Positions 1-8,094 of a stretch of DNA of 64,000 bases are shown here, piece after piece; within the stretch, counting starts at the first letter, position 1; each line of letters starts with the position of its first letter. The position numbers and the translations under genes were made by a program. The stretch comes from an uncultured Chitinophaga sp. (GTDB lineage: Bacteria; Bacteroidota; Bacteroidia; Chitinophagales; Chitinophagaceae): contig NZ_CAMLHC010000015.1 in assembly GCF_946479755.1 (NCBI RefSeq), positions 62,001-126,000 of the forward strand, given 5' to 3'. A model generated the notes under the pieces. That model had not been told where the DNA came from, ran no database searches, and saw nothing but the letters and a program-made list of their open reading frames with translations.

Positions 1-459
1 AGTGGTGACCACCTTATTCAGCAGCCAGTCTTTTTTAGCCGGCACATAACAGAAGGTGGTTTCGGTACGGGTCCTTTCCCGGCTGCCATAATACTGCTGA
101 ATCGTAAACGAGCAGCTGTCGATCGTGGTACTGACATAGGGATCGCCCTGTGTGCCACCGATATCGGCCGGCAGGATGATGTCCTTATTCGTAACAGCCA
201 GTGACAGCTGGTGATGGCTGTCGGCCAGCAGGATCATGAAGGGCCGTGCCTCCGGCGTATCAGACGAAGTGGCCGCCGCTGTAGACTGCAATACCAGGAC
301 TACGTCTGGAATATGGTCCCCGTTGAGGTCACCGCTTACCGCATCCCTGACTTCATACCCCGAAGGAACGAACTTCTTGTAAGCGTCATCGCTAACAGGC
401 TGCTGTGCCCGTATAGCCGTTGTAGTGAGTAGTGCCAGAAAAAGGAAAGCTATTTTCAT
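1..459 (-). CDS. Secreted hypothetical protein, C-terminus beyond window
   Basis: The reading frame is open from the ATG at 459 to the window edge, so the C-terminus is missing. It begins with a clear signal peptide (MKIAFLFLALLTTTAIRA, then QQ), so the product should be exported to the periplasm or outer membrane. Residues near 45-60 carry an acidic loop, GDLNGDHIPDVVLVL, of the kind seen in FG-GAP/VCBS-type and calcium-binding repeats. Only 10 bp separate it from the GH19 gene upstream, so it is probably the last visible gene of a four-gene minus-strand operon. A periplasmic protein directly behind a wall hydrolase could be its immunity or accessory protein, but that is inference from position. 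No firm family assignment is possible. Confidence 0.75.
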   Translation of the reverse strand, partial: MKIAFLFLALLTTTAIRAQQPVSDDAYKKFVPSGYEVRDAVSGDLNGDHIPDVVLVLQSTAAATSSDTPEARPFMILLADSHHQLSLAVTNKDIILPADIGGTQGDPYVSTTIDSCSFTIQQYYGSRERTRTETTFCYVPAKKDWLLNKVVTT

Positions 460-469
460 GCTGCTGTTT

Positions 470-1972
470 TTAATGTTTGGGAGCGGGTTTACCGGCAGGC
501 GCCTGTCCGGGGGCCGGCTTGCCAGTCTGACCAGCCTGACCGGGAGCTGCCGGCGGTGCTTTGGATTTGTCGTCTTTTTTTCCCTTTGCTGCGTCCTGTT
601 TGCCATTTCCGCCAAATTCGTCGAGTACTGTCTGTGCGTCAGGATCGGCATCAACGGAGATGCAATCTGCATCAAATTTCTTTGTTTTTTTACTATAGGC
701 GCATACAGACTGTGCGGATGCCGCTTTGGTCAGCGCGTCTTTGAGCTTTTGTTTAAACTTTTCGTCCTTCGTGTTTTCCAGCAGGTACCGGTAGTGATCG
801 TACACCAGCAGCTCTTTCCGCCCGTTCAGTAGTTTGGTGTAACGGTCTTTGGTACCATGGTTGCCGCCGTTGATTACATTGGTCACGCCGGCGAAATTTT
901 CATCGTCTGATTTGCTCTCAAGTTTTGAGCCGCTTTTATAGGTGCTCCAGAACCACACTGCGCTTTGCACGGCATATTTGGGATCGGCCTTGTCGCTCAG
1001 CAGGTCGGAGTTACACTTTTTAACCCCTTTTTCTTCCGAGGTGGCCGTGAAATCCAGTGTGCTTTTTTCGTTGTTGAAACCGGTCTTCTGGGCAAACTCG
1101 GTAAACGACGTATAGGCGGGCTTGTGGGTGAGCTGAATAATACCGTGGCCGCGGAAGTTGTAGCCGTCGTCATTGTCTTTGCTGTTCCCATCTCTGCCGC
1201 CGTATTTGCGGTTGCCTACAATCCGCTCATCCGCCCTGTGTTTGACAAGGTTAAGTTCAATTTTACTTTTACCGTCGCTGCTGGTAAGTTTGACAGTACT
1301 TTCCTTGTTGGTGTTACCATATATATAGGCGGGGTTCAGGCTGTAGTCTTTATACTGATCAGCCACGGGGGCGGCAGGAGCGGCCGCCGGCGCCGCGGCT
1401 TTGGCGTCCTTGCCTTTGGCGGGGGCGGGCTTGGGCGCCGCAACGGAAAAGTGGGATTTGTGGGCGGCAATATTGGCGTCCGTAAGGGCGATGAATTCGT
1501 CTTTCTTCCAGTAGCTGGTCAGCGTAGAAGGACGGTAGTTGAGGTCTTCTTCCAATACGCTGAAGCTGCCGGATTCGTGCAGGGCCTGCGCGATGAAGTG
1601 TGCTTTACGCACGCAGGTATCGATCTTATGGTCTGCCTTGTAGAGGTTCAGGTATTCCAGCAGTTTGGTCACCATCGCCTCGTTTTTGGCGTCGATGGTG
1701 GTGATGGCCTTTATCTGGGCCAGCGTGATATCGTCCTTACAATGCGGGCATTTGGTATCGTCGGTCTGTTCTTCTTTTTCGTTGACAGCGGTGCCATCAA
1801 ATTCGCTGTCTTTTTTTTCTTCCTTTTTCTCTCCATCTTCTTCCTCTTCATTCAGACCTTTGAAGCCGGCGTCGTAGCCGTCTTTGTCCGCATCCGGCGT
1901 GGCGTCTGCGGGCGCCGCTGCGGGCGCGGGTTGGGTGCGGTTGGGGTCCGGTATTGGGTTAATGCGGGCCAT
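470..1972 (-). CDS. GH19-type chitinase/peptidoglycan hydrolase, putative effector
   Basis: This is a 500-residue protein of the GH19 chitinase/endolysin fold, which cleaves chitin or peptidoglycan glycan strands. The core begins near residue 105. AHFIAQALHESGSF (124-137) supplies the catalytic Glu133 and LEEDLNYR (140-147) follows, as in phage GH19 endolysins. YNFRGHGIIQLTHKPAY (271-287), AVWFW (338-342) and VTNVINGG (363-370) are the other conserved blocks. An Ala/Pro/Lys-rich insert lies at 178-204. The N-terminus is Pro/acidic-rich with a CPHC pair (75-78), and the tail is Pro/Lys-rich. There is no signal peptide, so export would need another route, which fits an effector delivered by a contractile system. 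It lies 7 bp downstream of the PAAR-like gene. The fold is solid; the effector role is inferred from the neighbours. Confidence 0.85.
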   Translation of the reverse strand: MARINPIPDPNRTQPAPAAAPADATPDADKDGYDAGFKGLNEEEEDGEKKEEKKDSEFDGTAVNEKEEQTDDTKCPHCKDDITLAQIKAITTIDAKNEAMVTKLLEYLNLYKADHKIDTCVRKAHFIAQALHESGSFSVLEEDLNYRPSTLTSYWKKDEFIALTDANIAAHKSHFSVAAPKPAPAKGKDAKAAAPAAAPAAPVADQYKDYSLNPAYIYGNTNKESTVKLTSSDGKSKIELNLVKHRADERIVGNRKYGGRDGNSKDNDDGYNFRGHGIIQLTHKPAYTSFTEFAQKTGFNNEKSTLDFTATSEEKGVKKCNSDLLSDKADPKYAVQSAVWFWSTYKSGSKLESKSDDENFAGVTNVINGGNHGTKDRYTKLLNGRKELLVYDHYRYLLENTKDEKFKQKLKDALTKAASAQSVCAYSKKTKKFDADCISVDADPDAQTVLDEFGGNGKQDAAKGKKDDKSKAPPAAPGQAGQTGKPAPGQAPAGKPAPKH

Positions 1973-1979
1973 GGGTATG

Positions 1980-4463
1980 TTATTTCGTTTGAAGTAATTG
2001 GATGATCGCCTGCGTGCCGGCAGCAGCTTTTTTATCGCTCTGGGGCTGTGCGCGCCTTTTTCGCGCGATGTCCAGCGCGGTGAGTTGCTGGGCGCTGCCG
2101 CCGTCGGTCATATCGTCTTCATGATAAAACCAGGTGGTGCGCTGTTTGGCGGGAACGCCGGCAGCCAGCAGTTTCTTTACGGCAGCCAGATCGTTCTGAT
2201 ATACGGCGTAGTGCAACAGGTTAAACCCTGCATCCTGGTAAAGCCGGTAGTGGTGTTGCTCCAGTATCTCCAGTTGTTTAACAGAAATCGTATAGTCGCG
2301 GGCGTATTGATGACGGATCGCGTCGGTCACGCCCCCGGTGCCGGCGCCCTGGTCCAGCAGCCAGGTGAGCAGGGCAGGCGGACAGTTGCCCCGCAGTGCG
2401 GCAGCGGCCAGCCGGTTGCCTTTGGCGGCACCGATATTGAACCGGCTCTGTTGCACAATGCTCTTGAACTGATCTGCTGGAGGATCGGTCAGCAGCAACA
2501 GCTCCAGGTCTTCGGCTGACAGATGATAGCCATGACGTATCAGCAGCAGCGCGTAGCGGCCCTGTTTGCGTTTGATGCGTTCGTAGCTGTTTTCTCCCTT
2601 ACAGTCATCAAAAAAATGATGTTTCGGGTTTTTATTATAGTCAATCACATAGGTGAAAGGCGTGTAACGTTTAATACGTATAGGTAGGGTGCCCAGGTCG
2701 CTGTACTGCACACTGGTGTCGGGCAAAATGACAGCATTGGGATTATACCCTTTGGCCAGCAGCTGCAACAACTGGGTGCTGTCGCCGCTGTCGATGGCTT
2801 TCATGAAGGCATCCGACGTATCGGTACGGAGTGTATGGGTAGCCGTTACAGGCAGGGAGCGTGCAAAGGAGGGAGCCGCAAAGCAGAGCTGCAACAGTAC
2901 CAGTATCAGCACGGACCGGATGCCGGGGTTGCCGAAGGGACGAAGCGGTTGCCACACACCGCCACGCTGCTGGGGGGTAGGTTGCAGCGGGTTGGATGGC
3001 AATTGTGCGGGGAGCTGCCATGGCGATTGCTGTCCGGCTGGTTGTGTACCTCTTCGCTGGTCTATGGCCCTTTTCCAGGGATCGTATATCTCTACTTTGC
3101 TCAGCTCCGGCAGCGGATCTACTTTCACAAAGAACAGCGCTTCTTCCTTGGCGTCGAATTTTTTCTTGGCCATCTTGCCGGTGCCTGTCTGCACACGGTA
3201 GATATTCAGCAACTCGGGGATCTTATCGATCAACTTATCATTGAGTGCCGTAAAGTACGCGCTTTTACCACCAGTGAGCGCCTGAAAATAACCACCTTTG
3301 CCGTCGCGGATACCGAGACAGCCTTCCAGGTCGGCGGAGACGAAAGGGTCTATGGATATGCCGGCGCGGCTTACATCGCCCCGTTTTTTGGCTTCCACGA
3401 TCGTTAGCGCGCTGGTGTCGGTTTTGTCGAGCACCACCCTGAAGCGGGGTGTGCTCGACACGGTATAGTTAAGGGCGTAAAATTCGGGCTGACCGTTAAA
3501 TCCGGTAGGCGGCACGGGGCCACCGTTTTTCATATAGTCGGTATTGTTATCCCGGGTATGCCGCGCTATCTCCAGCATGAGGGCTGCCTTGCCGTGGTTG
3601 TTGGCGTTGATGTCCTGTTCCACTTTTTGTTTGGCATCGCCTGCGTTTTCGCCTTTATACACATACAACTTATAGGTAGGATAGGCATTGGTGAACACAC
3701 CGTTGCGCAGGTAGAGCGGATAGGCGGAATGCAGCTTTTCGTCTGCGGAAGCCAGCTTGTTGCCATAGTCCGCGGTTTTGGACACGCCTTTTTTATAGGT
3801 GGTCTGCACGCCTTTTTCGGTATGATAGAAAATGGTGTTGTTGACCGGGTCCGGCTGAAGCTGCGCGATAACGGCGGCGGTGAGCTTGGCCAGTTTAAAG
3901 GTTTTGCCTTCCACTTTGTACCACAGGTCGGCGGCGGGCACGTCGTTGTACACTTCGTTGCTGGCCAGCCAAACGACTTCCTTGTTCTTCACCTCCAGGG
4001 GCGCGGCGATGGGCAGGTCCTGTGCGGGCGGTGTGATGTTCTGTACGGTGGACTGCTGTTTGCCGCTGGTAATGGTTACTTTACCACCACCGGCGGAGCA
4101 CTGGTTGGTAGAACGTTCGAGGAGGAAGTGCGCCTGATCGCCCATGTTCACGTCGGCGGCGATGTCCTGCCATTCCATGAGTGCAGGTTGACAGGGACTG
4201 TTGCGCTGGGCGGAGCAGGTGCCGAAATTAGGCGTAATGGTTTTGTCCTTGGAGGTGGCTTTCAGCACGTCCTGCAGGAACACGCCGGGGTTGGCGGTCA
4301 CCTTCAGTTTGGCGGGGCTGCTGCCGCAGGAACATTTAACGTCCGCCATATCACGGACGTATTTGTTGCCCGCGGTGGAGGATTTTTTCTCCTCTTTTTT
4401 CTCCTTGGCCTTGTCTTGTTGGGCGCCCTGCTTTTTTCCCTTCTGTTGAGGTTTTTTAGACAT
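1980..4463 (-). CDS. PAAR-like (DUF4280) protein fused to ankyrin repeats
   Basis: An 827-residue multidomain protein. After a Lys/Gln-rich N-terminus (1-30), residues 32-135 match the DUF4280 PAAR-like family: YVRDMADVKCSCGSSPAKLK, then spaced cysteines in FGTCSAQRNSPCQP and the end of the module near TNQCSAGGGKVTITSG. PAAR-like proteins cap the spike of contractile injection systems. The middle part (about 140-450) is unassigned; DLEGCLGIRDGKGGYF (379-394) faintly recalls an L,D-transpeptidase Cys loop. A Pro/Gln-rich linker leads to a hydrophobic stretch ending AAPSFAR (516-535) that looks like a signal peptide, then ankyrin repeats (about 550-575 and 747-772). The start was set at 4463 (MSKKPQQ) rather than 4478, because it gives a normal 8-bp overlap with the upstream gene. 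Domain calls at both ends are good; the overall function is inferred. Confidence 0.8.
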   Translation of the reverse strand: MSKKPQQKGKKQGAQQDKAKEKKEEKKSSTAGNKYVRDMADVKCSCGSSPAKLKVTANPGVFLQDVLKATSKDKTITPNFGTCSAQRNSPCQPALMEWQDIAADVNMGDQAHFLLERSTNQCSAGGGKVTITSGKQQSTVQNITPPAQDLPIAAPLEVKNKEVVWLASNEVYNDVPAADLWYKVEGKTFKLAKLTAAVIAQLQPDPVNNTIFYHTEKGVQTTYKKGVSKTADYGNKLASADEKLHSAYPLYLRNGVFTNAYPTYKLYVYKGENAGDAKQKVEQDINANNHGKAALMLEIARHTRDNNTDYMKNGGPVPPTGFNGQPEFYALNYTVSSTPRFRVVLDKTDTSALTIVEAKKRGDVSRAGISIDPFVSADLEGCLGIRDGKGGYFQALTGGKSAYFTALNDKLIDKIPELLNIYRVQTGTGKMAKKKFDAKEEALFFVKVDPLPELSKVEIYDPWKRAIDQRRGTQPAGQQSPWQLPAQLPSNPLQPTPQQRGGVWQPLRPFGNPGIRSVLILVLLQLCFAAPSFARSLPVTATHTLRTDTSDAFMKAIDSGDSTQLLQLLAKGYNPNAVILPDTSVQYSDLGTLPIRIKRYTPFTYVIDYNKNPKHHFFDDCKGENSYERIKRKQGRYALLLIRHGYHLSAEDLELLLLTDPPADQFKSIVQQSRFNIGAAKGNRLAAAALRGNCPPALLTWLLDQGAGTGGVTDAIRHQYARDYTISVKQLEILEQHHYRLYQDAGFNLLHYAVYQNDLAAVKKLLAAGVPAKQRTTWFYHEDDMTDGGSAQQLTALDIARKRRAQPQSDKKAAAGTQAIIQLLQTK

Positions 4464-5331
4464 GGTGTGATGATTCAATCGGGTTAATATGAAATCTGCA
4501 TTTACGCTGATAAGCCGTTCCTATAGCAATGTTGTACTGAAGGAGGGCTTTCTGCGGAATGCATGTCTGTTCGTCCAGTGTATAGTGACCAGCATAGCGC
4601 TGCAGCAGCAGGTCGGTCTGTTCCTGTTCGGAGAGCGACAGCTCGTGGTAGGCGTAATGTCCTACCGCCGTCGTGTCCAGCCGGGGTTCGTCTATGTTGC
4701 CGCTGATGTCTACCCGGATGCTGTCCGGCAGGTTTTTGATGATCCTTGTTTCCTGCACGGGCAGGGCTGCGCTGCCAAAGACCGGAAAAATATCCCGTTG
4801 TGCAGTGTGTGTGCCCGTATAGGCGTACCGGATATTAATATGATTAAGGAACAGGCCATACAGGTTGTATTGCAGGAGGGAGGCGGTCAGCGCCTGTTTG
4901 TTGCGCAGCCGGTTGTCATATCCTTCGGTAAACTGCTGTATTTCCGTGCCTTTATAATCGTTCCACAACCGTTCTTTTACAACGGTCCATTTATCAAGGA
5001 TGTCTTCCCAGTTGGCCAGCGTAAAGATTCCCGTAGGTTCGTGCAGATAGAAATGCACCTCGCGGGTAACGTCGCTCACTGCCCGGATGATATATTCCAG
5101 GTGGGTGGACTGATGGTCCAGCAGCAAATGGTCTTCTCCCGCCCGGATGGAATACACGGACAGTTCCTCCGGCGATGCTGCCGGAAGGTATTCCAGTTCC
5201 AGTTCCCGGGTAAATTCATTTTCCGTGGTTTGTTCTTTTACCCTGGTGTAACTGGCCATGGTAAACCTGTAAGCCTGCCGGTAAGGAGCTTTCAGCCGAA
5301 GGTCGGTATTGGTGAACAGGATCGAAGACAT
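4456..5331 (-). CDS. Hypothetical protein of the PAAR-like cassette
   Basis: A 291-residue protein without signal peptide or membrane segment, so probably cytoplasmic. I do not recognise a family. It is rich in aromatic residues and alternating polar/hydrophobic stretches, suggesting a beta-rich N-terminal half (to about residue 110), followed by a helical part (WEDILDKWTVVKERLWNDY, about 112-130) and a beta-like C-terminal half. It overlaps the PAAR-like gene by 8 bp, which implies translational coupling, so its product probably acts with that protein, for example as an adaptor or chaperone that loads it. The ATG at 5331 overlaps the stop of a possible 44-codon frame upstream (TGATG). Reality as a gene is well supported by length and coupling; the function is unknown. 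Confidence 0.8.
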   Translation of the reverse strand: MSSILFTNTDLRLKAPYRQAYRFTMASYTRVKEQTTENEFTRELELEYLPAASPEELSVYSIRAGEDHLLLDHQSTHLEYIIRAVSDVTREVHFYLHEPTGIFTLANWEDILDKWTVVKERLWNDYKGTEIQQFTEGYDNRLRNKQALTASLLQYNLYGLFLNHINIRYAYTGTHTAQRDIFPVFGSAALPVQETRIIKNLPDSIRVDISGNIDEPRLDTTAVGHYAYHELSLSEQEQTDLLLQRYAGHYTLDEQTCIPQKALLQYNIAIGTAYQRKCRFHINPIESSHHV

Positions 5332-5465
5332 CAGGAATGGGGTTGAAGTTTACGGGAGATGTCATCGCAGGTAACGGCAGAAGGGTCCCTTCGCGGATGA
5401 CAGGGAATACAACCGGCGATGCACCGGGTAGCGGCGTGGCTTTTCAGACTGGTCAGCGTAGTCAT
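5331..5465 (-). CDS. Possible small coupled ORF, 44 residues
   Basis: A short frame from ATG 5465 ends in TGATG, sharing its stop with the start of the next gene, the classic arrangement for translational coupling. The product would be 44 residues with four cysteines (RCIAGCIPCHP and VTCDD) and a basic middle. An in-frame stop lies just upstream, so the frame cannot start earlier. No family is recognised and codon statistics cannot be judged at this length. It could equally be a leader peptide or chance. Confidence 0.3.
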   Translation of the reverse strand: MTTLTSLKSHAATRCIAGCIPCHPRRDPSAVTCDDISRKLQPHS

Positions 5466-5557
5466 GGGTGTTGTTTCAGGTTAACAGGCCGTTGCAGCTT
5501 CCACTTTTGCAGTACAACGAACCAGACATGAAAATAATGTTTTTTTATGAAGAAAAA

Positions 5558-5589
5558 TTTGCGCAAGTGAATCCTTGCACATATATTTG
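5558..5589 (+). promoter_or_regulatory. Promoter and putative operator of the ArsR operon
   Basis: TTTG at 5558-5561, a 20-bp spacer and TATATTTG at 5582-5589 match the Bacteroidota primary sigma consensus (TTTG, 19-20 bp, TAnnTTTG) exactly. Between the boxes lies an inverted repeat, GCGCAAG-tgaatc-CTTGCAC (5561-5580, one mismatch), a likely binding site for the ArsR-type repressor encoded immediately downstream. TTGCA recurs at 5575, 5587 and 5601. The predicted transcription start near 5596 rules out a translation start before that point. Confidence 0.65.
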
Positions 5590-5607
5590 CAATCAAATAC
5601 TTGCATA

Positions 5608-5946
5608 TTGGAAATCAGGAGAGACGTTTTTCAGGCGATAGCCGACCCTACGCGGCGGCAGATTATTGAAATGGTGGCCCGTCAGCCACTGAACGTGAAT
5701 GCGATCGCGGAGAACTTTGATGTGAGCCGCCAGGCGGTTTCGTTGCATGTTAAAATTCTCACGGAGTGCGGTTTGATCGTTATCAAAAAGCAGGGGAGGG
5801 AGCGGTATTGTGAGGCCCGGCTGGAGCAGCTGCAGGAGGTAACGACTTGGGTAGACCATTGCCGGCAGTTCTGGGCTACGCAGTTTAAATCGCTGGACAA
5901 CTATTTACAAAAAATGCAAACCGGAAAAAATCAAACCAATGAGTAA
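5608..5946 (+). CDS. ArsR-family transcriptional regulator
   Basis: A 112-residue winged-helix regulator. RRDVFQAIADPTRRQIIEMV is the typical N-terminal helix block of ArsR proteins that control SRPBCC operons, and NAIAENFDVSRQAVSLHVKI is the helix-turn-helix. No metal-binding ELCVCDL motif is present, so it is not an arsenic or metal sensor of the classical kind. The start is probably the TTG at 5608: it lies just after the predicted transcription start and gives the family-typical beginning MEIRRDVFQAI. An earlier TTG (5575) falls within the promoter. It heads an operon with an SRPBCC protein (8-bp overlap) and a RibD/DHFR-like protein, and probably represses it through the inverted repeat in the promoter. 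Confidence 0.9.
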   Translation: MEIRRDVFQAIADPTRRQIIEMVARQPLNVNAIAENFDVSRQAVSLHVKILTECGLIVIKKQGRERYCEARLEQLQEVTTWVDHCRQFWATQFKSLDNYLQKMQTGKNQTNE

Positions 5947-6445
5947 TCATACATCCACAGAGTTTAGAATGGAATACCGGTTCAAAGCCACGCGGGAGCA
6001 GGTATTCAATGCTTTTTCCGATGCACAGGCGCTGAACGCATGGTGGGGACCTGTAGAGATGCGCAACAGCGTGATCAGCCTCGATTTCAGGCCGGGCGGT
6101 GTTTTCCATTTCAAAATGGAAGGGCAGGGACAGGTGAACTATGGCCGTTTCCTGTTCCGCGATATCCGGCCGCCGCACCTGCTGGAATTCACCAACGCTT
6201 TTGCCGATGCGCAGGCCCGGGTGGTGAAAGCGCCTTTTGATATGCCTTTTCCGCTGGAAGTCCTGTACCGGATCACGCTGCGGGAAGAAGGAGGGGAAAC
6301 GGTACTGTCGCTTACCGGCAGGCCACTGGAAGCCAGCGGGGAGGAAACGGCCTCCTTCCTGGCGATCAACAGCAGCATGCAGGACGGTTTTGGCGGCACC
6401 TTCGGTCAACTGGCCATTTATCTCCATAAAATAAACAGCATATGA
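5939..6445 (+). CDS. SRPBCC (AHSA1-like) domain protein
   Basis: A 168-residue protein of the SRPBCC/AHSA1 superfamily, a helix-grip fold that binds hydrophobic ligands. Family marks are the start MEYRFKATREQVFNAFSDA, the block ALNAWWGPV (about 32-40), FRPGGVFHFKM (about 51-61) and a C-terminal helix SMQDGFGGTFGQLAIYL. The gene overlaps the ArsR gene by 8 bp and the next gene by 4 bp (ATGA). ArsR-SRPBCC pairs are common in bacteria; the natural ligand is generally unknown. The family assignment is strong, the substrate is not predictable. Confidence 0.9.
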   Translation: MSNHTSTEFRMEYRFKATREQVFNAFSDAQALNAWWGPVEMRNSVISLDFRPGGVFHFKMEGQGQVNYGRFLFRDIRPPHLLEFTNAFADAQARVVKAPFDMPFPLEVLYRITLREEGGETVLSLTGRPLEASGEETASFLAINSSMQDGFGGTFGQLAIYLHKINSI

Positions 6446-7005
6446 GAAAACTGAAATTGCAAATGCAGGTTTCCCTTGACGGTTTTGTGGCAGCAGGCCC
6501 CAACGATGAACAACACTGGGTCACCTGGGCATGGGAAGAAATCCGGAAGGAAGTACTGGAGCTGGCGGACAGCTGCGATACGATCCTGATCGGACGGAAA
6601 CTGGCGGTAGACTACATTCCTTACTGGGAAGACGTGTACACCCGGCCGGATGATCCGATGCATGAAGTGGCCCGGCGCATTGTACCAATGCAAAAGGTCG
6701 TCTTCAGTAAAACGCTGGACCATTCAGCCTGGAGGAATACCACCGTGGCCAAAGACCTGGTGGCGGAAGTGAACCGGCTGAAACAGCAACCCGGTAAAGA
6801 CCTTGTGGTATACGGCGGTACTTCCCTGGTGTCTGATCTGTTGAAAGAGGACCTGATAGATGAATATTACTTTTTTGTCAACCCGGTGGCGTTAGGTCAT
6901 GGAGACCAGGTTTTCGGCGGGTTGACTGACTTCCGGCAATTAACGCTGCAAAACAGTATCCGGTATGACTGTGGTATTGTACTCATGCAATATGTGCCAC
7001 GGTGA
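6442..7005 (+). CDS. RibD C-terminal/DHFR-like reductase family protein
   Basis: A 187-residue protein of the dihydrofolate-reductase-like superfamily related to the RibD C-terminal domain. It starts with the typical KLKLQMQVSLDGFVAA, followed by CDTILIGRKLA and, in the C-terminal half, DLVVYGGTSLVSDLL, a nucleotide-binding segment, and EYYFFVNPVALGHGDQVF. These proteins are NAD(P)H-dependent reductases of mostly unknown substrate, often in operons with SRPBCC and ArsR genes as here. The 4-bp overlap with the SRPBCC gene indicates co-translation. No mobility or resistance context is seen. Confidence 0.9.
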   Translation: MRKLKLQMQVSLDGFVAAGPNDEQHWVTWAWEEIRKEVLELADSCDTILIGRKLAVDYIPYWEDVYTRPDDPMHEVARRIVPMQKVVFSKTLDHSAWRNTTVAKDLVAEVNRLKQQPGKDLVVYGGTSLVSDLLKEDLIDEYYFFVNPVALGHGDQVFGGLTDFRQLTLQNSIRYDCGIVLMQYVPR

Positions 7006-7280
7006 GATATAAGAAAGGAGCGCTTCCCCGGAAGTTCCGGCGCCCCGCCCCCGCCCCCGTATACTGTCAGCGCTGGTTCAGTCCGCACTCCGATGTACTG
7101 CGGCTCCGCAGCAGCGTATAGGTGTAACAGTTATAGTGATTTATCTAGATAGTTAAAAAGAGGAAGATATAGATTATTATGTTTATCTTACATCGTTATC
7201 AGCCTAACGTATCATATCAGCCTATATTCTATATTAATACCTGCAACCTATCAATTTAAATCAGCTATATACTGTTCCCA

Positions 7281-7964
7281 ATGAAAAAATGGACCCTTTT
7301 ACTTATAATGAGCGCCATGGCACTGGGCGTGCGTGCGCAGGAGCAAGAGACGCCCCGTTTCCGGGTCGTGGTAAACGGCGGCTACAGCTACCGCATAGGT
7401 AAACTGCCTTCCGGCTTCTCCGAAGAAACCCGCGACTATATGAAAAAACTGAAATCCGGTTTTAATATAGGCGCGGATGTCCAGTATTATTTTAATGACT
7501 CCTGGGGCATAGGGCTTAAATACCTGCGGTTCCAGGCCTCCGGAAGCGCTGTAATCCCCGTGCAAACGCCTACTGACTATGGACGTGCTGTTACCTCCGA
7601 CAACATCGGCATCAGTTTTTATGGCCCCACTTTTCTGGGACGCATATACACGACTAAAGATAACAGCCAGGCGTTCATCATAGGAGCGTCACTGGGGTAT
7701 ATGCGGTACAGGGATAATGGCAAGGTAGCCGATTACGGGGTAGTGATCACTGGAGGTTCGTTGGGGTCAGGAGTGGACGTCGGTTACGACATCCGGATTG
7801 CGCGCAAATTATATGCAGGCGCCCAGTTCTCCTACTTAGCCGGCAACTTACACAAATACACTATCAGGCAGGGCAACCAGACCACCACCAGAGACCTGAA
7901 AGACGGCGAAAAAGAAGACCTGTCGCATATCAGCTTATCTGCCGGGCTGCGTTTCCATCTTTAA
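7281..7964 (+). CDS. Outer-membrane beta-barrel protein
   Basis: A 227-residue secreted protein with a signal peptide (MKKWTLLLIMSAMALGVRA, then QEQE) and alternating aromatic/glycine strands throughout (FRVVVNGGYSYRIG, GFNIGADVQYYFNDSWGIGLKYLRF, FIIGASLGYMRYR, KLYAGAQFSYLAG), ending in LSAGLRFHL. The terminal aromatic-x-aromatic strand pattern is that of outer-membrane barrels. It is a monocistronic gene; the 275 bp upstream show GC-rich and AT-rich blocks but no confident promoter. The function is unknown; it could be a small porin or a structural barrel of the OmpW/Porin_family type. Confidence 0.8.
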   Translation: MKKWTLLLIMSAMALGVRAQEQETPRFRVVVNGGYSYRIGKLPSGFSEETRDYMKKLKSGFNIGADVQYYFNDSWGIGLKYLRFQASGSAVIPVQTPTDYGRAVTSDNIGISFYGPTFLGRIYTTKDNSQAFIIGASLGYMRYRDNGKVADYGVVITGGSLGSGVDVGYDIRIARKLYAGAQFSYLAGNLHKYTIRQGNQTTTRDLKDGEKEDLSHISLSAGLRFHL

Positions 7965-8094
7965 GCTGCCTTGATCCGTCTTGCAGGCCGCATTGCTGTT
8001 AAGTAATAGCACATCGGCAAAAAGCAACCCGTTATAACCCTCTGCCCGTTCACCGGATGTAAGACGTTGCCAATTGTTCCTTATCTTAGCTGCT

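Noticed and set aside
965..2005. 346-codon plus-strand frame
   Set aside because: Lies entirely opposite the GH19 gene; composition is a shadow (FFF, GGG and VVV runs) and it has no family motif.
3558..4487. 309-codon plus-strand frame
   Set aside because: Antisense to the PAAR-like gene, which has clear domain motifs; the frame has none.
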